From Moniliophthora roreri (lineage: Eukaryota > Basidiomycota > Agaricomycetes > Agaricales > Marasmiaceae): a stretch of 64,000 nt of DNA. Made by a program: the position numbers and the translations under genes. Under the pieces are notes generated by a model. The model searched no databases. It was not told the origin of the DNA and saw only the letters and a program-made list of their open reading frames with translations. The stretch is from positions 310,001 to 374,000 of the forward strand of contig LATX02000046.1 of assembly GCA_001466705.2 (NCBI GenBank). Reading direction: 5' to 3'. Of the stretch, positions 56,449 to 64,000 are shown piece by piece; position 1 is the stretch's first letter; the number at the start of each line of letters is the position of its first letter.

Positions 56449-58736
56449 CGAGCCTCATGGGGCTTTGCGAGGAAATTACGAAAGAAGACTAGAAGTTCAG
56501 GAGGGTTTGGAGTGATTCAACGCATTTGTCAGGCTACCAGCTATTCTTCAGTCTTGCAGCATAAGATAACACATAAAGCAAACTCACATCGAACCATCAA
56601 CACCGCTGTCAAGAGTAATTAACCCCGCGTTCCCTCTCACGTTTTCTTATGTTTAACGATGTTTCTTTCTTCGGGAGATTCCGTCGCTGCTCAGCGCTCA
56701 GCATGGGCGTTCCGTGCTCAGCTATTTTGCCAGACGTCGACACAATAGGATTTGGCGCTGGGAATGACATGTAGTTTTGGGGGTAGCTGCCATGTGCCGA
56801 AGGCCAAGGATTTTGATAAAAGGGTTCTACTTCGACTGGGATCCTGAACCAGGTTAAATGAGACGATATTGGGGTCTGGCATTTACACTGGTCTGTATCC
56901 ATTCTAGGAATCCCAATTCCAAACCCGGTTTGCATCTCCTGTCCTGTCTTCAAGTCATGGATGATTGAATCTACGCGTCGCCGCACCGTCCTCTCACCCA
57001 CAGTCAAAGCATTCCGAATTCTGCTCGCCCGAGTCTACTATGTCCGAATCTCTGTCAAATGCCATTCCTGTTCCCATAGAGATCACACATGCCTCCCCTC
57101 GATTCTATTTAGACCTTTTAGTTCGTGTTTCCTTCAGCGATTCCGAGTCCAACTTCCATTCGATTTGGAGGAAATCTGAACCACAGCCTTCCGCCTTTAG
57201 CCAATTCGGCGGCCAACGTGTTTCCCCAACGTTGTGCGCAATAATTCCTAGTCTCTGACTCTCTCCATCAAATTCCCTGGGGACACCGTCGCAGCCGCAA
57301 CTTTGATATCGCAAGATCCCTCAGGAAGCCTGGCGCTGGGAGTGACGTGGGGGCATCGAGGATGGCTGACATCGCCAAATTTCCGTCGAGGAGCACAGCG
57401 GTTTCTGAAAAAGCCTTGCTTGGACTAGGGTTTGAGCCAAGCTGAATGAAGCGAGATGGGATGAAGCACTCACGATAGGCCATGGTCCGTGTCCTAATCG
57501 CTAGAGCCATTTACATTTGCCATGTTGATTTCCAAGCCAATGAGTGGTTGAAAGTCTCAGGTTAGTAGAGGAGGCGATGGACGAAAGAACGATGTTTGAA
57601 AAACCCTGTCGTCACGCGTTTTGACATTACCCTCTTACTGACTGGAATAGCAAAGATTGGTATCAATTCCAGGATCATGGAAATTATCGTTACTACCGTC
57701 AGAAAATGCAAGGTATATATGACCATAGTAAATTATTCCGCGAGCGACGTACAGCATAGGATAGCACAAAAACACAAATTATAGGGGATCCAACGGATGA
57801 TACTCTCTTAGCAACTTACCACGGGAAACCTCCCCGCGTAGGATTCATCAACTTTCGATATGGGATGAGCCCAAAAGTGTTCTGGATCCTCAAATGTTTT
57901 TGGTGCTTTCTTGTATAGCGCGAGGGGCAGCCAAAGGTGCCGTCAAAGAAGGGAGTTTTGGTGATATCGTCGCGGTCGTATTGGCAGTAGCATAGCCGAA
58001 TACCGACCGCCAACTTCAAATGTTTGAACATTTCACATCACCATGCCCAAGGCGAACGAAGTAAATCAATAAGGCGTCTGGCTTCCGCGTTGAAGCTCAT
58101 CGCCTCGATACGGGTGATAACCTTGGGGACGCGGAGCATGTCCTAGAAACAAAATCATATCGGTATGAGATCGATGGACGGTAGAGGCAGGACGAACGTT
58201 GAAAGTATCAGTCTTTGCTCTGCAGTTGAAGTTCCATGGTGGTGCCAGTCGTCTGATGCACGATATCGTTGTATTCGACTTCGTCGCTGACCTGTAGTGA
58301 CCAAATCAGAATCCTTAGCTTCTATATCAGCGATTGGGAGCACCCACTCTAATTGCGATCGGGTCGTTTGCTGGCCTCTTGAATATTTTCTCCCAAACAT
58401 CATTAAGCCCTTGGAACCACTCTTGACCGGGCCAGTCGGACACTGCCATTGAGATGATATACCTACGTAACGTCAATCAGAAACCCCTACTGCCTTAGTA
58501 TACGAAGAAATAAAACTAGCCTCCACTTTGGACTATCATAGCCCTTGTTGCACTTCTCGCAGTGCCACAAGCCACCGGTCTCTACGACTTTCTTGCTGCA
58601 GTCGTTTGATCATACGTTCGACTTCTTGAACGAAGCAAGGTTAGGCGGCCAAGTCCCTGGAATAACTAATGGATCGCTGCAATACGTAGGAGGGAACAGA
58701 AATCTTCCTCTGGATTTTTGCTTTAGAGCGTACATG
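56449..58736. other. Region with coding-like fragments, no supported intact gene
   Basis: About 2.3 kb between the NACHT gene and the F-box gene. Two blocks on the minus strand (56640-57000 and 57260-57540) share GGCGCTGGGA-TGAC words, as from an old duplication. Coding-like minus-strand pieces at 57816-58440 (DWPGQEWFQGLNDVWEK, FGCPSRYTRKHQKHL) are broken by stops and suggest a decayed gene of unknown family. A + strand frame MSESLSNAIPVPIEITHASP (57040-57258) is open but unsupported otherwise. Confidence 0.35.
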
Positions 58737-60565
58737 CTAGTAATCTGAATTCTCCTCTTCCTCATCGTGACTATATCCTTCATATTCACCAAGTCCGACC
58801 ACCTCCTTCTCGACCACAGTGCCATTTAGGAGCCTCTGATGAGTGACGACTCGTATAGCCAAATCCTCCTTCTTGAGCTCACGCAAATATTCCACGAATA
58901 TTTCGTGCCCGTCCCAACTGAGGCTTTTCATCGCTTTAACATAGAAGGATTGGAGTCGAGACAAACAAGTCTGAACGAATGTAGGTTGCCCTTCAATGAG
59001 ACGCGATTTGACAAGTTGTACGAAATTGCTCTCGTAGAGTTCATAGTCGATGGTTATCCTGAGGTACTGTAACCGTGGAAGAAGATACATCGAATCTGAT
59101 ACTGGATTGAAAAAAGTACCGCCAGTGACCTGAAGTGAAGCGGAAACGAATGTGTCACACCTGGATTAGACCTTTTTGAAGTTGAATCAGGCCAAGTGAG
59201 TGCCGCGAAGGACAGGTCCGAGAATATGACGTTCTTGCACTCCCCAAAATGTTCCTCTGTCTCTCTGATTGTGAGGCTCGTCAAGGAGGGTGTCTTGCCG
59301 AGCAATGATACTAACTCCTCGTCAGAAAACGGGATGCGATCTAAACGTAGGTGTAAAGGGCCTTGGGAGCGCGCCAGAAAGTCGGTGAGTGAACATAAAA
59401 AGCTGCTTTCCTTTGTGGGTCCACCGACAGACTGACTACTGTCAGCATCTGTGAGGAATGCGAGCTCCTCCAATGCAGGGCATGCAAGGTGTTGCAAGAT
59501 TTTCGCCGCGTTCTGCAGTGGATATGTCGAGCTCTTGCAGGCTCCAGGAATCTGGATGGTTAGGTCCCGAAGGCGGAGCAATCGACGCATATTTTTCGGG
59601 CTTTTGTTGCTGTCTGCACCTTCCGATTCATCAACCTGGGCATTTTGCGATGGGGGAATGACATAGTGCGCCGAAACGAGGTTTGGGCAAGAACCTAACA
59701 GCGACAGCACCACATGAGTTGTGTTGCCAATGAAGAGGTCGGTAATCGCTGTGAAGAGAATGTTATGCTGTCCCAGAGTATCCTGCTGAATGTACTGGCG
59801 AGATTCGGGGAGTCGAATGCTCCGAAGGAGAGGAGCTTTATTCATGAATAAATTCAAGAGCACAACACCCTCCTCCAAAATAACCCCGTCACCGAATGCG
59901 ATCTCCAAACAACGCAGAGACGCTAGTTTCTCCGCAGAATAGTCCAGGAGAATCGACGCAGCAGTTTCTTCCCAACCTTCTCCGATATTGCATTCCAGAC
60001 GATACCATTGGGATGAGGAGGCAAATAGTGCTTCGAGTACGTCGAGTACGTCGACTGGCAAATCACCGTCATTGCCATCAATTGTAAGCGCAATGTCCAT
60101 TGGAACACTTTGTGCTCGTTCAATATGATGCTTCAGGTCCCGGAAAACGCCTAGATCCATCGAATTCTTGAAGTCGAGCTCAATATCCAACTTGGCCCAA
60201 AGTTGAGGAGTAGCTGATGAGACAAGCCGCCAGTAGTGGCAGGCCTTGCCTAGTTTTGACGCGTCGGATGACCATGCCCTCTTTTCCGTGCCAAAGTGAT
60301 TGCTTTGGACGGGATAGGCGAATATATGAGATAGTACCTCTGGAGGGATGCGACGGATTGGTGCGAAAAGTGATGAAATTGTGTGGTGGTTCTGTTTGAG
60401 AATGCGGATCGCAGTCTCATAGTTTTGGGTGAGACTTTCGTTCTCTTGCAGGATTCCGCGTGCGAGGGTCCAGTCGGTTGTGGAAAGGGCACGCCCCGAT
60501 CGAAGGATGGACTCGAACAGGTTATCAGTCCTATCATAGATGGCACGTTGTCTGTCGAAGTTCAT
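58737..60565 (-). CDS. F-box protein with leucine-rich-repeat-like region
   Basis: About 590 residues in two exons, typical of the large Agaricomycete F-box family that offers substrates to SCF ubiquitin ligases. The start MNFDRQRAIYDRTDNLFESI is followed by a helix (ALSTTDWTLARGILQENE), then the F-box: ISSLFAPIRRIPPEVLSHIF, continuing CHYWRLVSSATPQLWAKLDI. Repeats with regular Leu follow (LASLRCLEIAF, RRLLRLRDLTIQI, CPALEELAFL, TPSLTSLTIRE). An intron at about 59130-59172 joins STSK to VTGGTFFNPVSDSM. The C-terminal exon has YLRITIDYELYESNFV and ends acidic, DEEEENSDY. A paralogue with deletions lies at 62.1-62.8 kb. Confidence 0.85.
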
Positions 60566-62099
60566 AGCCTAGACAGAGCGATACATATCGTTGGTATTAG
60601 GATTATAGGGCAATTCAAGCATGGAAACCAACTTACTGCAAATGCTAGCACAAAGAATGCTGACTTGAGGGTGATCACTGATAGGGATGGTTCGGAAGCA
60701 AGCAGCGGATCCTTTCCAACCGAAAATCGTACAAAAAAGTGTGGGAACCTATTCCCGGCTCGTGTTGAAGCTGCTGAAGCCTCCTCGCGACTATGTTCCA
60801 GGTCCCCGTATTAGAATCCGCAAGAATACCGCTCAAAGCTCTCGTGAACTGTCAAGGGTTCCAGATATCGCCACAGGAGGCGTTTGGCTTGAATAAGCAA
60901 CCTTCATTCCCCATCGTCGCCAAGACTTAGATTGCCAACAAGGAGAGTCTCGTTCAACAGCGCAGTAACCTAGCAGGTAAGTCTCTCCAAGCACTGCTGG
61001 AGACTCAAGGCATGCAAAGACCGCACGCTTGAGACTGATAGGCCTCGTTTTGGAGGCTAGTGCTTGGGCTACTTGATCGTCAGTGTTGTCAATAGAAAAG
61101 GCATCCGAGGCAACTCACCAAGCTAATGCCCTGCCCACCTACAATTCCTATAATTTCAGGACACTGCACGAACGCCCTTTTGTTCCTGTGCATCTACACT
61201 GCTCACCCGCCACCTTGGCTCTACCCAAATGAAATCTCTTGTTGTTCACCTAGGTAAGATCCCTCCACGGTTGCTCCGCAACGTACTTCCACTCGCTGAC
61301 TAGGTAAGTCGTCTAAAGGCATTGTTCGTGGAATGACGATGGCCACGGCTTCAAGGCGAGAAACGAAGGATAATGACCATGTTTTTGCAACTAGCCCGCT
61401 TTGTGCGATCCTGAGCCAGGCAGAGCGAAGCAAAATCGGTTGTCGTGCTCACAGTGGCTTGTGTCCTTCCAATAAGCCGAATTTGCACTTTTTTATTCTG
61501 ATCTTGCAGTTGACGGATGCTTTGATGCGTTAGAAGGTAGTGAGCGGTCGTTGATAGACTCAGCGTCGTTGCGCCCAGTTTTTGCTTTTCTTCGGCCGAC
61601 CCCGCTTGCCCGGGGTTTGTTCGACTATCGGGCCGACATCATCCGCTACATACATCCGATTCCGCTTCCGCCATGGGTGCTTTCCTCTCCAACCCAACGT
61701 TCAAAGAGTACCATTTACAGGGCTACAGGAAAAAGATCTAAAGTATTGCTTTGTATGTGTCATTTCACGATGGCTTCGTCATATCATTGCTCGCTTTTTC
61801 ACTATCTATCAAGGCCAGTGCCAACGCTATCCCTTGGGGCGTCACTTGCAATGGCAAATTGCTTACTATGCATCTCCATCCAGATATTGATAATTGATAT
61901 ATTGCTTTTTGAGCCACTTGCGGACCCATTTTACGCAGGTGCACACCTATATCTCATGTTTGAGTCATTCCGGTTCGGCGGTCGCTGTGGACTGCGTTCG
62001 ACGCGAACAACTTTCAAGAGTGCTATCGGACTTTTGAGCAACTCAAGGATCTCGTCTCTTCCCTTCATTCCACGGCTTCACTTCGTCAATGTTAAGGAA
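60566..62099. other. Intergenic region
   Basis: About 1.5 kb. The first 80 bp upstream of the F-box start match the region upstream of the paralogue at 62824-62900 (CATATCGTT and GAAACCAACTT words), so 5' leader sequence was duplicated with the gene. A long + strand frame at 61551-62222 has no family motif and its end is antisense to the paralogue, so it is not called. Confidence 0.4.
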
Positions 62100-62823
62100 C
62101 TTCATAAGTTAGCTTCAATGGAGGCGCGATTTGATTATCTTTACGACATGGTCGTTGTATTGTTAACCCGAGGTCCCGTAACCGCGGAGGAATATATATC
62201 GAATCCAATGCTGAATCGATAAACGGCGTCAGTGACCTGAAACGGGGCCGAAACGAATGGATGATACCTGAATCAGGTTTCGAGTCTGTTGGGCTTGAGC
62301 ATGGCTTTTTGATGAAGAGATCCAGAAGTGCAGCGGCCTCCTCCGGCATAATTACGCCGCCACATGCGATCTCCAAAGAATGGAGAGATGGTAGTTCTCT
62401 GCCGCATATTCCAGGATAATCGACGCAGTATCAACTACCCGATCTTCTCCAACATCATATTCTAGACTATGCCATTGGGATGAAGAAGCGAGCGGTGCTT
62501 CGAGTACGTCGGCAAGCAGGGTACCATCATCGTAATCGATTGTAAGCGTATTGTCCATCGGAGCGCTTTGGGCTCTTTCAATATAGCGTTTCAGATCCCT
62601 GAAAGTGGCTGGATGCAAGGGGTTGCTGAAATCGGGCTCAACTTCCAACTTGGCCCAAAGCCGGGGGTTAGCTAATGAGACGAGCCGCCAGTAGTAGCAG
62701 ACCTTGCAAGACTCCGCGTGCAAGTATCCAGTCGGTTTTGCAAAGGAGGCGGCCTGAACGAAGGATGGACTCGAATCGGGGGTCAGTCGCGTCGGAGGTA
62801 GCACGTTGTCCGTCAAAACCCAT
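62100..62823 (-). pseudogene. F-box paralogue with two internal deletions
   Basis: The start reads MGFDGQRATSDATDPRFESI and LARGVLQ, matching the intact gene's beginning, then jumps to CYYWRLVSLANPRLWAKLEV. The F-box itself and about 60 residues are missing, and the join is out of frame. The copy goes on with RAQSAPMDNTLTIDYDDGTL, SSSQWHSLEYDVGED and EEAAALLDLFIKK, then jumps again to SGIIHSFRPRFRS, the intron region of the intact gene. Roughly 200 LRR residues are lost there. No F-box protein could be made from it. Confidence 0.85.
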
Positions 62824-63300
62824 AGCCTAGAAAGAGTGACACATATCGTTAGGATCAGAAAGGGTAAATTAAGTATAGAAACCAACTTGCCTGAATGCTA
62901 ACGTGAGAAGTGTTGAACTTGAGTACACTCACTGAAAGGATCGGACCCTAAGAGCCTGGACGTTGGACATTTTCCAAAGCATGGTATCGGTTACTAACTG
63001 GGTTCTCGTCAGAGCCCTTCTGGCACCAATTACGATGGTTGGTTGCAGTTTTGGAGCGAGAGATGATGACCAAGAGTCATGAAAAGCCTGCTTCAAGATT
63101 ATATTTGAGTGGTATCGTGAAACGAAAATGGTGCAGCACTCACTTTGTCCTGTGTTCCCTCTAATGCCAATTGCTATAGAAGTTTGCATCGTGTACAGTG
63201 GCCTTCTAGCTGACTGAAAGCATTGTCAAGTAGTGGTTCTTGATAGAGCTTGGAGCTATCGCCGCGCGGGTCCAAGATTCACATCCTGATCTAAACCACG
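62824..63300. other. Divergent intergenic region
   Basis: About 480 bp. The first 80 bp is duplicated leader of the F-box paralogue. The remainder precedes the small + strand gene; no clear TATA box. Confidence 0.35.
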
Positions 63301-63588
63301 ATGACGACCAACCTCGACTACTCTCAAAACACATACCTAGCTATCACCCTCTCCTCCTCGAACCCATCCAATATTGTGTCTTTGCACCCTGCATTAACAC
63401 ACGTAGGCCAAGTCGGTCAGCTAAAGGATGTCCAAATGTTCAGTGTGCCCAAGACTGTGTGGGAGAGTAACATTGGAGACGAGATAAAAGGGATATTAGA
63501 AGGCCAGAAAGGAAGAGACGAGGGTGTGATAAGGATAGATGTTCAGGAGATGAAGCAGAGAGTTAAGCGGGGTGGAGAAGAGTTATAA
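63301..63588 (+). CDS. Small uncharacterised protein, 95 residues
   Basis: Single open frame starting MTTNLDYSQNTYLAITLSSS. It continues SNIVSLHPALTHVGQVGQLK, then DVQMFSVPKTVWESNIGDEI and VIRIDVQEMKQRVKRGGEEL before the stop. Balanced composition, a buried-looking beta segment (YLAITL, VQMFSVP) and a charged C-terminal helix argue for a real small protein. I do not recognise a named domain. Confidence 0.55.
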   Translation: MTTNLDYSQNTYLAITLSSSNPSNIVSLHPALTHVGQVGQLKDVQMFSVPKTVWESNIGDEIKGILEGQKGRDEGVIRIDVQEMKQRVKRGGEEL

Positions 63589-64000
63589 TTGAGATTCAGA
63601 GGTGAGTGGTTTGGATTCGTATAATAATGACTTTGTGAGTTGACTAGTGACTCGAAGGCTATAATTGTATAGTAGCGTAACAGCATATCAATGGAAGATT
63701 GTCGAAGATCAAGTATTAGCAGGCCCTCGAACCGCCAATGACTCGGGCAAGGCAGCTTTCCTCCGCCGAAACCGCTCCCTCAGTACTCCAACCAAGGACT
63801 TTCAGCAGCTTTCTCGACCCTTTATGAAGGATTTAGCTTTCTCTGGGGCCTGTACTCGGCAATAGGCTACTGAAGAAGCATGTCTTTATGAATCCTGTTG
63901 AATAATCTGAGCTGCTGGCTTTGGAATTTTGACGTCCAGAACAGGTGCAATGAACCTGCCACGTACTCAAGCTGGAGATAGCGATGAAGGCAGTGATGTC
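63589..64000. other. Terminal region without a supported gene
   Basis: About 410 bp to the window edge. A short + strand frame (63665-63865) contains LRRNRSLSTPTKDFQQL but has no support. The region may be the 3' flank of the small gene or part of a gene beyond the edge. Confidence 0.3.

Noticed and set aside
61551..62222. A 223-codon open frame on the + strand
   Set aside because: No family motif, unusual composition, and its end is antisense to the F-box paralogue, where coding on the minus strand explains the openness.

Overview
This is a eukaryotic nuclear window from a filamentous basidiomycete, most likely an Agaricomycete. Genes are compact and split by many 45-65 bp introns. Several families are typical of that group: DUF6535 membrane proteins, short NACHT NTPases, F-box/LRR paralogues, and a White-collar-2-type PAS/GATA factor. 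All identifications come from reading translations and splice sites by eye, so exon edges are approximate unless given exactly.

Left part (1-31 kb), mostly conserved housekeeping genes on both strands: 3-hydroxyisobutyryl-CoA hydrolase (-), tubulin cofactor E (+), a Gon7-like KEOPS subunit (-), a CWF19L1/Drn1-type lariat-associated protein with three zinc knuckles (+), a PLP aminotransferase (-) with a GC-AG intron at its catalytic lysine, a mitochondrial carrier (+), arginase (+), a lineage-specific nuclear-type protein (+), epsin (-), a divergent AGC-like kinase (+), a poorly preserved unknown gene (+), a BTB-like protein (-) and DASH subunit Dad3 (+). The carrier and arginase are neighbours on one strand and may both serve arginine/ornithine metabolism.

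Middle part (30-45 kb), a rearranged zone: a decayed NACHT NTPase copy cut by a 466 bp inverted-repeat element; then a tandem segmental duplication. Its left unit has an amidase with an altered exon junction, a 639 bp TA-flanked inverted-repeat element and a broken 3' fragment of wc-2. Its right unit has a clean amidase and the complete wc-2 gene. Divergently from wc-2 lies BDP1 (TFIIIB B'').

Right part (46-64 kb): inositol polyphosphate multikinase (-), an uncertain multi-exon gene (-), a DUF6535 membrane protein (-), a small unknown gene (-), a fragment of the multikinase gene, the intact NACHT NTPase (-), an intact F-box/LRR protein (-), a paralogue of it with two internal deletions (-), and a small unknown protein (+).

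I found no CRISPR, rRNA or convincing tRNA. I see no clearly new multi-gene system. The most informative novelty is the amidase/wc-2 duplication with its inserted elements and the apparently shifted splice junction of one amidase copy.
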